Below, one piece after another: positions 48,462-57,669 of a DNA stretch of 64,000 bases. How positions within the stretch are numbered: position 1 is the first letter of the stretch; every line of letters starts with the position of its first letter. This DNA comes from Polyangiaceae bacterium (GTDB lineage: Bacteria; Myxococcota_A; Polyangia; Polyangiales; Polyangiaceae). The notes beneath the pieces are model-generated. The model was not told the origin of the DNA, searched no databases, and saw only the letters and a list, made by a program, of their open reading frames with translations. The position numbers and the translations under genes are program-made. Where the stretch lies: NCBI GenBank assembly GCA_020633205.1, contig JACKEB010000022.1:62001-126000 (forward strand). The letters run 5' to 3'.

Positions 48462-49931
48462 ATGAGTGACGAGTTCCAGCTTGGTGCTGGCTTTACCCAG
48501 GGCGAGATCAGCGCAGGATTGGGGCTAGGCCCCCTCGAGCAACAGTACGAGGAGTTGTTCGCCGAGGCGCTTGCGGACGGTGTGATCACTAGCGAAGAGC
48601 GCGCCCGCCTCGAGAAGGCTGCCGACAACCTCGGCCTGAATCCGAAGCGGCTGCTCGAGCTGGAGCAGGCGATGATGGCGGCGTACGAGTCCCGGCACGC
48701 GGTCCGTATCATCGAGCACTACGAGGAGGCGCCCGCGTCGCTCGCACCAATCCGCGTACAGGCGGACGGCGATAGTGGCCGGGCGCTGCTGCTGAAGCGG
48801 ATCGAACAACTCGAAGCCAGGGTCAAGGAGCTCGAAGCGGAGCTACGTCACGCACAATCCCAGATCAACGTTGAGGTCGATCTGAGCGATCTCGAAGGCA
48901 GCGTCGCGGATGCAAGTGAGGACCCCGATGCCGTCTGGCGCAGAGTTCGTCGTGATCCCACGCGGCCCGATCACCTGATGTCGCTCTTCCGCGTCTACCA
49001 AGCGCAGGGGAACGCCGACGCGACCTGGTGCGCCGCCCAGGCGCTTGCGTGCCTCGGTCAGGCGACAGACGAAGTACGTGGCGTCTTCGAGTCGGGTCGA
49101 CAGCAGGGGCTGATGACGCCCAAGCATTCCATCGACAACTTGAGCTTCAGTGACCACGTGTCCCACGCGGACGAAGAGCTGCTGACGGGTCAGATCTTTG
49201 GGGTCATCGTGCCCGCGGTGCTGCTCGGCAAGGTGACTGGGCTGCGGCGCGACAAGAAGCTTCACGTTCCAGATCCTGCAAGCAAACAGGAGCCGGAGAA
49301 GTCCACGTTGAGTGCGGTTCGCGCATTGACCTGGGCATCCGCCATCCTTGGCTTGCCTGCTCCTCCCATCTACCTCGATAAGGACCGCGACGCCGGCTAC
49401 CTGCACATCCCGGGCATCCCGCCGCTCTCACTGCTTGGCAAGGGCGTGCTGTCGGGGCGGGCGCAGCTCGAGTTAGCCTTCGATGCGGGGCGCCACCTGT
49501 CTTGGTACCGCCCAGAGCGTTTCATTCGCACGCTGTTCAGCTCGGTGCCCGACCTCGAGGACTTGTTTCTCGCGGCGTTGACCATCGGCTCGCCAACGTT
49601 GCCCATCGCGGAGGAAATGAAGCAGCGGGTGGCACCTATCGCCAAGGCCATCGCGCCCGTTCTGCAGGCCGAGCAGGTCGACCGGCTCCGGGGGCTGTTC
49701 TTGCGCTTCGTCGAAGAGGGGGGGCGCACGAATCTTCAACGCTGGAGTTCTGGGGCGGACAAGACCGCAGCCAGGGCGGGATTCGTCGTGTGCGCCGATC
49801 TTGGGACGGCGCTCGGGTGCCTAGAAGCAGAGGAAGGCAAGCACGGCGAACTGGGTCGCGATCTGATCGCGTACTCAGTGAGCAATGACTACCTACAGCT
49901 GAGAGGTCGCTTGGGGATCTGCGTGGGCTGA
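48462..49931 (+). CDS. Hypothetical protein with helical N-terminus
   Basis: A 489-aa protein; ATG 48462 with GAGGAGGG upstream. Residues ~20-75 are acidic and helical (EQQYEELFAEALADGVITSEERARLEKAADNL), like a TerB or calmodulin-type helical module. A coiled coil follows (LLLKRIEQLEARVKELEAELRHAQSQI, ~115-140), then a region with DPDAVWRRVRRDPTRPDHLMSLFRVYQAQGNADA, tetratricopeptide-like. The rest is a large alpha/beta domain of unknown type (PGIPPLSLLGKGVLSGRAQLELAFDAGRHLSWYRPERFI). No known family is confirmed. Its 3' end overlaps the convergent EI24 gene by 39 bases. Confidence 0.72.
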   Translation: MSDEFQLGAGFTQGEISAGLGLGPLEQQYEELFAEALADGVITSEERARLEKAADNLGLNPKRLLELEQAMMAAYESRHAVRIIEHYEEAPASLAPIRVQADGDSGRALLLKRIEQLEARVKELEAELRHAQSQINVEVDLSDLEGSVADASEDPDAVWRRVRRDPTRPDHLMSLFRVYQAQGNADATWCAAQALACLGQATDEVRGVFESGRQQGLMTPKHSIDNLSFSDHVSHADEELLTGQIFGVIVPAVLLGKVTGLRRDKKLHVPDPASKQEPEKSTLSAVRALTWASAILGLPAPPIYLDKDRDAGYLHIPGIPPLSLLGKGVLSGRAQLELAFDAGRHLSWYRPERFIRTLFSSVPDLEDLFLAALTIGSPTLPIAEEMKQRVAPIAKAIAPVLQAEQVDRLRGLFLRFVEEGGRTNLQRWSSGADKTAARAGFVVCADLGTALGCLEAEEGKHGELGRDLIAYSVSNDYLQLRGRLGICVG

Positions 49932-50792
49932 GTCAGTCTCGTTCTTCATTACCGCGGGGAACCACGGTCCGCCCAAGGGGTCGTCTGCGAGCAGCCTCCA
50001 GACGACCTCGGTCGCGGCGACTACACCAATCGGTAGCAGCAGCACATTGAAGCAGGGAACCCAGAAAAGTAGGGAAAATGCCAGGCCAAAGCCTATCGTA
50101 GGGAGCTTGTGGCGCCACACGAACTTGAGTCGCGCGCGCATCCCGACTCCCCGAAGCGTCAATGGATAGTCGAACAGGTTCCACGCGAGCCCAAGGCCGG
50201 TGACGAAGAAGCTCAGGGGTGTTGTGACGACGGATGCTGGCGCGAAGAAGAACGAAACCAGCCAAAGCAGGATCACGATCGGTGCGATGAAGCAGGCGAC
50301 AACAGCCTGAGCCTTGAGGCCAAACCATATTTCCGTAAGGAATCCAATCGGGGCTCGCCGTGGAGCACCTAGTTCCTGCTCTTGCAGAGCGACCAGCTGT
50401 TCTAGCGCCGGGCTACTCAGCGGAGGGGCGAGTACCAGCGCCAACAGCACGCACAACGCCAGCGCAAGGGTCGCCAAGAGCCAGCTCGCAACTCCCGCAC
50501 CCGCCTCCGCCAGCCAACCCGAGTCGGGACCAGCCCAGTTCGCGGCCCAGGGCTGCACGACACCCAGTGCGAACCACCCACCCAGGCTGACCAAGAATAA
50601 CAACAACAGCCCTGGCACGAGGGCATACGGCCACGCGCGAGGGTGGACGACTAGGAAGCCAAAGCCGCGAAAAACCGCCGAGAAACCTCGCCAGAAGCCA
50701 ATCGGCTTACTGCTGGCGAGACGGGCGAGGGGAACCTCACTGACAACTGCCAGCGACCCAGAGGTAGAGCTGTCCAGATTTGAGGCCTTCAT
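49893..50792 (-). CDS. EI24/CysZ-like integral membrane protein
   Basis: A 299-aa protein with 4-6 membrane helices (FLVVHPRAWPYALVPGLLLLFLVSLGGWFALG, LLATLALALCVLLALVLAPPL, AVVACFIAPIVILLWLVSFFFAP, FGLAFSLLFWVPCFNVLLLPIGVVAATEVVW), and the loop AWNLFDYPLTLRGV, typical of EI24-domain proteins related to the sulfate transporter CysZ. The role is inferred from the fold only. ATG 50792 overlaps the upstream lipoprotein by 56 bases; no better start was found. The 3' end overlaps the convergent gene by 39 bases. Confidence 0.8.
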   Translation of the reverse strand: MKASNLDSSTSGSLAVVSEVPLARLASSKPIGFWRGFSAVFRGFGFLVVHPRAWPYALVPGLLLLFLVSLGGWFALGVVQPWAANWAGPDSGWLAEAGAGVASWLLATLALALCVLLALVLAPPLSSPALEQLVALQEQELGAPRRAPIGFLTEIWFGLKAQAVVACFIAPIVILLWLVSFFFAPASVVTTPLSFFVTGLGLAWNLFDYPLTLRGVGMRARLKFVWRHKLPTIGFGLAFSLLFWVPCFNVLLLPIGVVAATEVVWRLLADDPLGGPWFPAVMKNETDSAHADPQATSQL

Positions 50793-51453
50793 TGGAGTCG
50801 ACGACGCGTTCTGCAGACGTGATCTCGAAGAACGCTTCAAGAGTCCCCGAGGCGATCAGGTCGGAGTGGCTCACGTTCCCAGACAGCGTGCTTCCTGGGT
50901 AGGTTTGTCCGGCGCGGAATGAAACCTGCTTGGGTGTGTCATCGATGCGCACGAACTTCGTCACCGTGATGTCGAAGCCGTACCGAGCGTCGTAGTCGCC
51001 CACGGTGGGGACCAGCGTGGTCATGTCATCTTGCCACGAAATCACCACGCTACCCCCCACGCCGTCCTCGCGGGTCGCCGTGAAGCCTTCGCCACACACC
51101 GTGCTTCCGGGGTCCTGGTCGTAGGTGCCCGTGACATCGATCCCATCGAGCTCACCAAACAGGACGATTTGCATCGGCCCATTCAGGTCGGGTCGAGGTG
51201 GGGCATCTGCGAAGGGATCGGTCGCTGCGTCCATCGCGTCAGAACCCGCTTGGCCGTCATCGGAGGCGTCTGGGGTTGCGCCGCCGCTACCTCCAGAGCC
51301 TCCAATCCCTCCCTCCCCAGCGCTGCCGGCGTTGCCAGCGCTCGATACGTCCGCGCCAGCATCTGCGCCGCTCTTCGCGGGGTTGTCACTGCTGCAGGCT
51401 GAGCTGCAGATCAATCCCGTCGTGACCCATGCAAGGATGGCTAGCGTTCGCAT
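50737..51453 (-). CDS. Gly-rich-linker lipoprotein
   Basis: A 238-aa lipoprotein (ATG 51453). The signal ends ICSSAC; an Ala/Asp/Gly linker (GSAGEGGIGGSGGSGGATPD) leads to a ~150-aa beta-sandwich-like domain (VSHSDLIASGTLEAFFEITSAERVV). Three cysteines are visible, including the C-terminal GSCQ. No family recognised. Its 3' end overlaps the start of the EI24 gene, suggesting coupling. Confidence 0.78.
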   Translation of the reverse strand: MRTLAILAWVTTGLICSSACSSDNPAKSGADAGADVSSAGNAGSAGEGGIGGSGGSGGATPDASDDGQAGSDAMDAATDPFADAPPRPDLNGPMQIVLFGELDGIDVTGTYDQDPGSTVCGEGFTATREDGVGGSVVISWQDDMTTLVPTVGDYDARYGFDITVTKFVRIDDTPKQVSFRAGQTYPGSTLSGNVSHSDLIASGTLEAFFEITSAERVVDSNEGLKSGQLYLWVAGSCQ

Positions 51454-51804
51454 CTGAGTTCCCCCTAGTTATCGAAGTTGCGTTGCGCCGCCTAGCTCGA
51501 GCGTGGTTTTTCGCGAGCAACGGGTGAAAAACTCACGGGATCCGGACATCGGTTCGACGCACCCCACCGAGCCCGCAAGCCGTCAACCCAGCCCGCGCAT
51601 CGCCCAGCCATCTGGTGGTGCTGCGTCGGTGGAGCGTGCGGGCGCTTGGTATCACCAATTGCGGTCTTCTCGACCCCACGAGGGCGATGACGGCGAACGA
51701 ATCGAGTTCGCGCGCGATTATCTGCAAATCAGGGCGGCGCTTGGTCTAACTTTGGGCAGGGACGTGGAGGCAGACCCCTTGTTCGCCACGGCGAGACCGC
51801 AACG
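51454..51804. other. Divergent intergenic region upstream of the Ser/Thr kinase
   Basis: 350 bases between the divergent lipoprotein and kinase genes. A short frame at 51503 is not supported. It must hold both promoters; none is clear. Confidence 0.4.
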
Positions 51805-53559
51805 ATGACTGAAGACGTGTTTGGCATACTCGGCACTACGGTTGCCGGCGCCTATCACGTGGAGGAGACCGTCGCCGAAGGCGGCTTCGGTGTTGTCTAC
51901 CGCGCGTATCACGCCGGCTTTCGCGCGCCGGTTGCGTTGAAGTGTCTGAAGATCCCCCAGGGGCTCGGTGCCGCGGGGCAAGAGCTGTTTCTCGAACAGT
52001 TTCGGGCAGAAGCGGAGCTGTTGTTTCGGCTTTCTGCCAGCATCCCTACGGTCGTGCGTCCGCTCCACGTCGACGCGTTGATCGCTCCCGGGGGCGCTTT
52101 CGTGCCCTTCATGGCCCTTGAGTGGCTCGAGGGCGAGACCCTGGAGGCGCTGGTCAGGCGGCGCAAGGCAGAAGGCCGCGCACCTCTTTCCGTGAAGAAA
52201 CTCGCTCGTCTGCTCACTCCGGTAGCGCGCGCGCTGGAACGGGCCCACAATTTTTCCTCGCCGGAAGGCCCGATTTCCATCGTGCATCGGGATCTGAAGC
52301 CTGAGAACATCTTCCTCGCGCGGGTCGCCGGTGAAGATGTGGTGAAGATCCTGGATTTCGGGATCGGAAAGGCCAAGAGCGTCGCGTCCCAGGTGGCGGG
52401 ACGCGCGAGCCAGAACAACGCGGGCGTCGCGTCGTTCACCCCAGCCTATGGAGCGCCAGAACAATGGTTGCCCAAGCGTTATGGCCAGACAGGACCTTGG
52501 ACTGACGTCTGGGGTCTCGCGCTCACCCTGGTTGAGTCCCTCACTGCGCGCCCCGTGATCGACGGCGACCACGCCGCGATGATGGGCTGCGCGCTCGACG
52601 AACAGCGCCGACCAACGCCCAGAAACGAGGGCTGCGTGGTCAGCGACGAAGTCGAAGCCGTGTTCCAGCGCGCCCTCGCGGTGGATCCTCGGCATCGCTA
52701 TGCGGACGCGGGTCTGTTCTGGAACGACCTCTTGGGCGCCGTTGGGCTTCACGAGATGGTGAGCACCGGCCTGCGTCGCGATTCACGGGCGGAAGGCTAT
52801 CGCTTCCCCGAGAGCGAGCGCCTGGAGCTCGAGCGACCGTCGAGCACGCCGCCGCCCTCCCAGATGGGGCTTGGGCCAGGAACTCCGGTTGAGTTGGCGA
52901 CGCACCCCGCAGCGGAGATCCCCGACCTGGCGCTGCCAGTACCAGCTGCAGCCTCCGCACCTCGTCAGCAGGTCGTGAAGCCCAGACGCCCCTTGAGCCT
53001 GGACTTGGACCTGCCGGAGGGCGAGCGGCCTGCGGTTCGTAGCCCGAGCGGTGCAAACTGGCCCGCAGTCAACGCGGACCGACCTCCGAGCAGCCTGTCC
53101 GGACAGCGACCCGCGGTGCGTAGCGGGTCGAGCGGCGCGAACTGGCCTGCCGTGAGCGAGTCGGCGCCCGTTTCTTCCAAGCCCGAGCCGATGTCTGGTC
53201 CGCGGCCCAGCAGTCAAAGCGGAAGCCGTCCGGCTCTCGCTTCGGCGCCTGCTCAGCTCGACGCGCTGCCGCCGGTGTCCATCGGCAACCGAAGTGGAGT
53301 GTCTGGGCAGCATCCGGCCGTCGCACGTGCGCTGCGCGTCTCGCCCGCTCAAACGGAACCGTCGTTACGTCAACGCCTGTTGGTGCCTGGCTCGTTCGTC
53401 ATCGCAGGCATCGTGTTGTCCATCGTCCATGGTTTCTACGCCTCGCAGACGGGTGAGGTGCTTGCCGTCGGGCCGGTGCGCGTTGGCTGGATTGCCGGCT
53501 TGCTCGTCGTCGTGGGCATCGCGCTTGGGGTTTTGCGAGTGACGCGTTCGCCGTCTTGA
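51805..53559 (+). CDS. Eukaryotic-like serine/threonine protein kinase with repeat tail and two membrane helices
   Basis: A 584-aa transmembrane kinase. The catalytic domain (1-~310) has the glycine loop VAEGGFGVVYRA, Lys46 in VALKCLKI, HRDLKPENIF with Asp163, and DFGIGKA (Asp184). Residues ~340-510 are a Pro/Ser/Gly tail with repeated short units (SGQRPAV, SGANWPAV, GQHPAV). Two helices follow (LLVPGSFVIAGIVLSIVHGFYA, then VGWIAGLLVVVGIALGVL), so the C-terminus lies in the membrane. The tail repeats may be phosphorylated or bind FHA proteins. The response regulator and glutamine-synthetase genes follow on the same strand. Confidence 0.93.
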   Translation: MTEDVFGILGTTVAGAYHVEETVAEGGFGVVYRAYHAGFRAPVALKCLKIPQGLGAAGQELFLEQFRAEAELLFRLSASIPTVVRPLHVDALIAPGGAFVPFMALEWLEGETLEALVRRRKAEGRAPLSVKKLARLLTPVARALERAHNFSSPEGPISIVHRDLKPENIFLARVAGEDVVKILDFGIGKAKSVASQVAGRASQNNAGVASFTPAYGAPEQWLPKRYGQTGPWTDVWGLALTLVESLTARPVIDGDHAAMMGCALDEQRRPTPRNEGCVVSDEVEAVFQRALAVDPRHRYADAGLFWNDLLGAVGLHEMVSTGLRRDSRAEGYRFPESERLELERPSSTPPPSQMGLGPGTPVELATHPAAEIPDLALPVPAAASAPRQQVVKPRRPLSLDLDLPEGERPAVRSPSGANWPAVNADRPPSSLSGQRPAVRSGSSGANWPAVSESAPVSSKPEPMSGPRPSSQSGSRPALASAPAQLDALPPVSIGNRSGVSGQHPAVARALRVSPAQTEPSLRQRLLVPGSFVIAGIVLSIVHGFYASQTGEVLAVGPVRVGWIAGLLVVVGIALGVLRVTRSPS

Positions 53560-53711
53560 GCGGTGGTCAATCCCACAACGTTGGACTAGGATTTCCGTCG
53601 AGGGGTTTGCGTTGGCCCAACCGGGTGGCTCAGCCACCTGGGCGACGCATCGGCGGATTCGTGCGCCGATGCGCTAGCCTAGTTGGGCTGCGCATAACCA
53701 TATGGAATAGA

Positions 53712-54071
53712 ATGAGCGAATCACTGCCAGTTTTGATCTGCGACGACGAACCCCGGTTGACGATGTTGACCGCTGGGCTGCTCGAGCAACGCGGCTATCG
53801 CTCAAAGGTCGCAAACGACGGCGCCAAAGCCCTCGAACTCGCTTCGCAGGAGGCGTTTCGCCTCATGCTGCTTGACGTCAATCTTGCCGGGATGTCAGCG
53901 CTCGAGGTGATTCATGGTTTGGACGCCGCTGGCATCGAGCTGCCGGTTCTGCTCTCGAGCGGGTACTCCGCTGAGGATGTTCCGTCTGAGCTGCGAGACC
54001 ACCCAAGGGTCTCTGGCTTTCTCGCCAAGCCGTATCCAGTGGATCGCTTGATCGACGCGATTGGCCGCTGA
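53712..54071 (+). CDS. Single-domain response regulator
   Basis: A 119-aa CheY-like receiver. ATG 53712 is chosen; the frame extends upstream without homology. Acidic pocket DDEP (residues 11-14), phospho-acceptor Asp55 in LLDVNLAG, Ser82/83 in LLSSGYS, Lys106 in LAKPYPVD. No output domain, so it probably acts by protein contact. It lies between the Ser/Thr kinase and glutamine-synthetase genes, without a histidine kinase beside it. Confidence 0.93.
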   Translation: MSESLPVLICDDEPRLTMLTAGLLEQRGYRSKVANDGAKALELASQEAFRLMLLDVNLAGMSALEVIHGLDAAGIELPVLLSSGYSAEDVPSELRDHPRVSGFLAKPYPVDRLIDAIGR

Positions 54072-54113
54072 TACATCGCCGTCACACTTGCTTTTGAACG
54101 CGTTTCGGCGCGC

Positions 54114-54128
54114 CTCTCCCCCAAACCA
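54114..54128 (-). repeat. Dispersed G-rich intergenic element, copy 9
   Basis: On the minus strand GGTTTGGGGGAGAGG then CGCGCCG, in the gap between the response regulator and glutamine-synthetase genes. Confidence 0.5.
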
Positions 54129-54199
54129 GCATGCGGAGGCTGCGACGATGCTGGCGATTCGAGTAGGGTGTGCTCGACCTGCAAGGAGCCGGAGGGAGC

Positions 54200-55621
54200 A
54201 TGGCGAGGACGAGCAAGAGCAAGGCCACAACGCGGACGACCAATCGGGTGGAGCACGATCCACGCCTTAGCGCGGAAGAGGCTGAGGCCTTGGTCACAGC
54301 GCTGAAGGAGCGCGGCATCCAGCACGCGAAGATTGGCGCCTTCGATATCGATGGGATTCTGCGGGGAAAATATGTCTCCTTGCAGAAGTTGACCGGCGCG
54401 CTGAAGAAGGGCTTCGGCTTCTGCGATGTGGTGTTCGGCTGGGACGCGACGGACACGTTGTACGACAACGCGACGGTCACCGGTTGGCACACGGGGTATC
54501 CCGACGCGCTCACATTGCTCGACCCCACGACGGCGCGCGACATCCCTTGGGAGCCAGGCGTCGTCGCGATGCTGGGAGACTTCCGAGGTGCCGACGGCAA
54601 GGGCCACCCAGGGTGCGGGCGCTCCTTGCTCAGGCGGGTCATCAGGAAGGCCGAGTCACTTGGCTTCGAGCCCCTCGTGGGCGTGGAGTTCGAGTTCTTC
54701 CTCTTCCAGGAGACGCCCCAGACCCTTCAAGAGAAGGGCTTCCGCGGCATGACTCCTGCGGATCCAGGGATGTTTGGTTACAGCTGGCTGCGCACCGGAC
54801 AGGACCCGGAGCTGATGGCTAGTGTGCTGCGAGAGCTTGGTGACTACGGTCTGTCTCTTGATGGTTTCCACACGGAAACGGGGCCAGGCGTCTACGAGGC
54901 CGCGCTGCAGGTCGACTCGGCGCTCCGCGCGGCTGACAAAGCTGCGCTCTTCAAGACCGCGCTGAAGGAAGTCGTGCGGCGGCATGGCTTGGTGGCCACC
55001 TTCATGGCGAAGTGGAACGCCGAGCTGCCGGGCTGCAGCGGGCACCTGCACCAGAGCCTGATGCAGAACGGCAAGAATGTGTTCTTCGATCCGCGCGCCT
55101 CGCGCGGCATGTCGAAGCTGATGAAGAGCTACATGGCGGGTCAGCTGAAGCTGATGCGTGAGTTCACGGCGCTCTACTCCCCAACGGTCAACAGCTACAA
55201 GCGGTACGTCCCGGGACTCTGGGCGCCGCTCGTCCCCAGCTGGGGCGTCGAGAACCGCACCTGCGCGCTGCGCATCGTCGGGCTAGGGGAGTCGAACGCT
55301 CAGCGCGTCGAGTATCGGCAGACCGCGGCGGACATCAATCCATACATCGCGATCGCAGCATCCATCGCGGCGGGGTTGTATGGCGTCGAGCAAGGGCTCG
55401 AACTTCAGGCCGAGTCAGTCGGAGATCCAGGAGTGGACGGCGAGCGGCTACCGACGACGTTGCGGGAGGCGACAGCGCTGCTCGGCAAGAGCAAGCTCGC
55501 GCGCAGGCTCCTCGGCGAGGAGTTCGTAGACCACTACGTGAGGACCCGGGACTGGGAATGCCGCGCGTACGAGCAGGCGGTCAGCGACTGGGAGCTGAGG
55601 CGCTACTTCGAGATCATCTGA
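54200..55621 (+). CDS. Glutamine synthetase family protein (gamma-glutamylamine synthetase-like)
   Basis: A 473-aa enzyme; ATG 54200 with GGAGGG just upstream. The N-terminal beta-grasp is ERGIQHAKIGAFDIDGILRGKYVS. The catalytic domain has metal-binding Glu in VGVEFEFFLF, then HTETGPGVYEAAL, MAKWNAELPGCSGHLHQSL, and SWGVENRTCALRIVG, RVEYRQTAADINPYIAIAASI. The family joins glutamate to ammonia or an amine using ATP. The GS type resembles PuuA/glnA-like gamma-glutamylpolyamine synthetases rather than classical GlnA (no adenylylation-site motif seen); the substrate is not known. A putative alcohol dehydrogenase follows after 73 bases. Confidence 0.93.
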   Translation: MARTSKSKATTRTTNRVEHDPRLSAEEAEALVTALKERGIQHAKIGAFDIDGILRGKYVSLQKLTGALKKGFGFCDVVFGWDATDTLYDNATVTGWHTGYPDALTLLDPTTARDIPWEPGVVAMLGDFRGADGKGHPGCGRSLLRRVIRKAESLGFEPLVGVEFEFFLFQETPQTLQEKGFRGMTPADPGMFGYSWLRTGQDPELMASVLRELGDYGLSLDGFHTETGPGVYEAALQVDSALRAADKAALFKTALKEVVRRHGLVATFMAKWNAELPGCSGHLHQSLMQNGKNVFFDPRASRGMSKLMKSYMAGQLKLMREFTALYSPTVNSYKRYVPGLWAPLVPSWGVENRTCALRIVGLGESNAQRVEYRQTAADINPYIAIAASIAAGLYGVEQGLELQAESVGDPGVDGERLPTTLREATALLGKSKLARRLLGEEFVDHYVRTRDWECRAYEQAVSDWELRRYFEII

Positions 55622-55694
55622 GTGTGCTAAGGGGAGCCCTTAGTTGAAGCAGTGAGCCGCCCTGCGCGGTGACATCACGGAGACGAGCAAGACT

Positions 55695-56831
55695 ATGGCG
55701 CACATTTGGAGTTTCCCAACCCGCATCATCTTTGGCGCTGGCGAGACGGCGGTGGTTGGCACGGAGGCCAAGGCGCTTGGCTTGGATTCGGTGTTGATCG
55801 TCGCCGACGCGGGGGTAGAAGCCGCTGGGTTGCTGGACCCGGTGCGAGCCGCGCTCGACGAGGCAGGCGTGCGTCACGCTGCGTTCACCGGCGTCGAAGG
55901 TAACCCCACGGAAGCAAATATCCGTGCGGGAGCGATGGCCTATCAAGAGGCGAAGGCTCAGGGGCTGGTCGCGATCGGTGGCGGTTCACCCATCGACAGC
56001 GCGAAGCTGATCGCCGTTCGGGTGACGACCTCGCGCCCCTTCGAGGAGCTGGATGACGCGATCGACGGTGGGCAGTTCATCCCCAAGGACGTGCCAGCGG
56101 TGCTCGCGCTGCCAACCACCGCGGGCACCGGCAGTGAAGTCGGTCGCTCGGGGGTGGTCACGCTGGAGTCAACGGGGCGCAAGACCGTGATCTTCGCCCC
56201 TCAGCTGCTCCCACGGGTCGCGATCCTGGATCCGGAGCTCAGCGTTGGATTGCCGGCGAAGATCACCGCGGCGACGGGCTTCGATGCGCTGACTCACTGC
56301 GTGGAGGCGTATCTATCCAAGGGGGTTCACCCCATGGCTGACGCAATTGCGGTCGCGGGAATCGACTTGGTGCAGAAGTACCTGCGGCGCGCGGTGGTTG
56401 AGGGCAGCGATCTCGAGGCGCGCGGCGGGATGCTGCAAGCGGCGATGATGGGCGCCGTCGCGTTCCAGAAGGGCCTTGGAGCTTGTCACTCGCTGGCTCA
56501 TCCACTCTCGAGCGAGTGCGGGCTGCACCACGGGCTCGCCAACGCCATCTGTTTGCCTGCGGTTGCCAAGTTCAACGAGCAGACGAGCCTCGATCGGTTG
56601 CTCCACGTTGCGCTGCTCCTCGGTGGTGAGCCAGAGGTGGGCGCGGCGACCAAGGCGCTCCTGTCACTGCGTCAGGAGCTGGGGCTCTCGCCGTCGCTAT
56701 CGAGCGTGGGGGTGAAGCGGGAGCAGCTCCCGCGGCTCGCCGAGCTGGCGTACATGGACGCCTGCCATCGCAGCAACCCGCGGGAGTGCACACAGGCTGA
56801 TTTGCTCAGCCTGTACGAGGCCGCTTTCTAG
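55695..56831 (+). CDS. Iron-containing alcohol dehydrogenase
   Basis: A 378-aa group III alcohol dehydrogenase. The nucleotide site is GAGETAVVG and VLIVADAGV, then VAIGGGSPIDSAKLIA with the GGGS motif and ALPTTAGTGSEVGR. Metal ligands lie in GFDALTHCVEAYLS, the His-rich GACHSLAHPLSSECGLHHGLANAI. It oxidises or reduces an alcohol/aldehyde with NAD(P). Following the glutamine-synthetase-family gene it may act on a gamma-glutamyl-linked aldehyde or an amine-derived alcohol; this is inference. Its stop overlaps the convergent TetR stop by 4 bases. Confidence 0.94.
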   Translation: MAHIWSFPTRIIFGAGETAVVGTEAKALGLDSVLIVADAGVEAAGLLDPVRAALDEAGVRHAAFTGVEGNPTEANIRAGAMAYQEAKAQGLVAIGGGSPIDSAKLIAVRVTTSRPFEELDDAIDGGQFIPKDVPAVLALPTTAGTGSEVGRSGVVTLESTGRKTVIFAPQLLPRVAILDPELSVGLPAKITAATGFDALTHCVEAYLSKGVHPMADAIAVAGIDLVQKYLRRAVVEGSDLEARGGMLQAAMMGAVAFQKGLGACHSLAHPLSSECGLHHGLANAICLPAVAKFNEQTSLDRLLHVALLLGGEPEVGAATKALLSLRQELGLSPSLSSVGVKREQLPRLAELAYMDACHRSNPRECTQADLLSLYEAAF

Positions 56832-57502
56832 CTTCGCTGAAGGAGGTAGGCGAGCGCATCGCCCAGGCGTCGGGGCTCGATTGGAGCACCCACTTCGCGC
56901 AGCGCTTGAACGCCAGTTGTTAGCGCCAGGAGGAGCCAAGCGAGCTGACCGGCGTCGATGTCTCCGCGCATGGAGGCGCGGGCTTGGCTGAGCTGGGCCG
57001 CGTCGGTGATGTGCTCGGACGCGGTGCGTAGCGCGGACAGATAGCGCTCCTGCAGCACCTCGGAACGCCCAGCGGCGTGGAGGAACTGGTGCAGTGGCAC
57101 GTTCTCTTGAGAGGCCGCCGCGTCCATCAGGCGGCCAACGAGATTGAACATCGCCGCAGAGGACTCGTCGTAGTGCCGCACGCCTTCCAGCAACTTGCCT
57201 AGGAAGCGTTCGCTCACGGCCTGAATGAGCTCGTCCCGGTCCTTGAAGTGGACATAGAACGCGCCGCGGGTGTAGCCGGCGCGAGCACAAATCGCGTCGA
57301 GGCTCGGGTTGTCGAGGCCTTCTTCAGCGAACGCTGCCATCGCGGCGCTGATCAGGGCTTCTCGGGTCTCCGCCTTGGCTGCCTCACGTCGAGCGCCGAG
57401 GCGACGGCGACGATGTGAGCCCGGTTGGACGGAGTGGGCATTGCTCTGAGGGGTTGACTCGGGTGAGGGGTTCGAGTCGGGGACGGAATCGGGTTGGTTC
57501 AC
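56828..57502 (-). CDS. TetR-family transcriptional regulator
   Basis: A ~224-aa regulator. GTG 57502 is used; TTG 57538 is an alternative; neither has a Shine-Dalgarno site. After a Ser/Asn/Gln-rich start, RREAAKAETREALISAAMAAFAEEGLDNPSLDAICARAGYTRGAFYVHFKDRDELIQAV is a textbook TetR DNA-binding domain. The C-terminal part (QLAWLLLALTTGVQALREVG) binds an unknown ligand. It converges with the alcohol dehydrogenase and probably regulates that operon or a divergent target. Palindromes at 57670-57790 are candidate sites. Confidence 0.9.
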   Translation of the reverse strand: MNQPDSVPDSNPSPESTPQSNAHSVQPGSHRRRRLGARREAAKAETREALISAAMAAFAEEGLDNPSLDAICARAGYTRGAFYVHFKDRDELIQAVSERFLGKLLEGVRHYDESSAAMFNLVGRLMDAAASQENVPLHQFLHAAGRSEVLQERYLSALRTASEHITDAAQLSQARASMRGDIDAGQLAWLLLALTTGVQALREVGAPIEPRRLGDALAYLLQRS

Positions 57503-57669
57503 GAGTGATCGGATACTGTTCGGTTGGTGACTCCGCAACCGGCCGGCTAGGAGCAGATAGCCGCGTCTCCTCCTGATACGCGTGATATCGGCGCTTCCGT
57601 AGGGTTTCGTGCACCGTGGGGTAATACGCGCTCGCTGCTGACTCCTACTGACCGCCGTTACCTCGCTGT

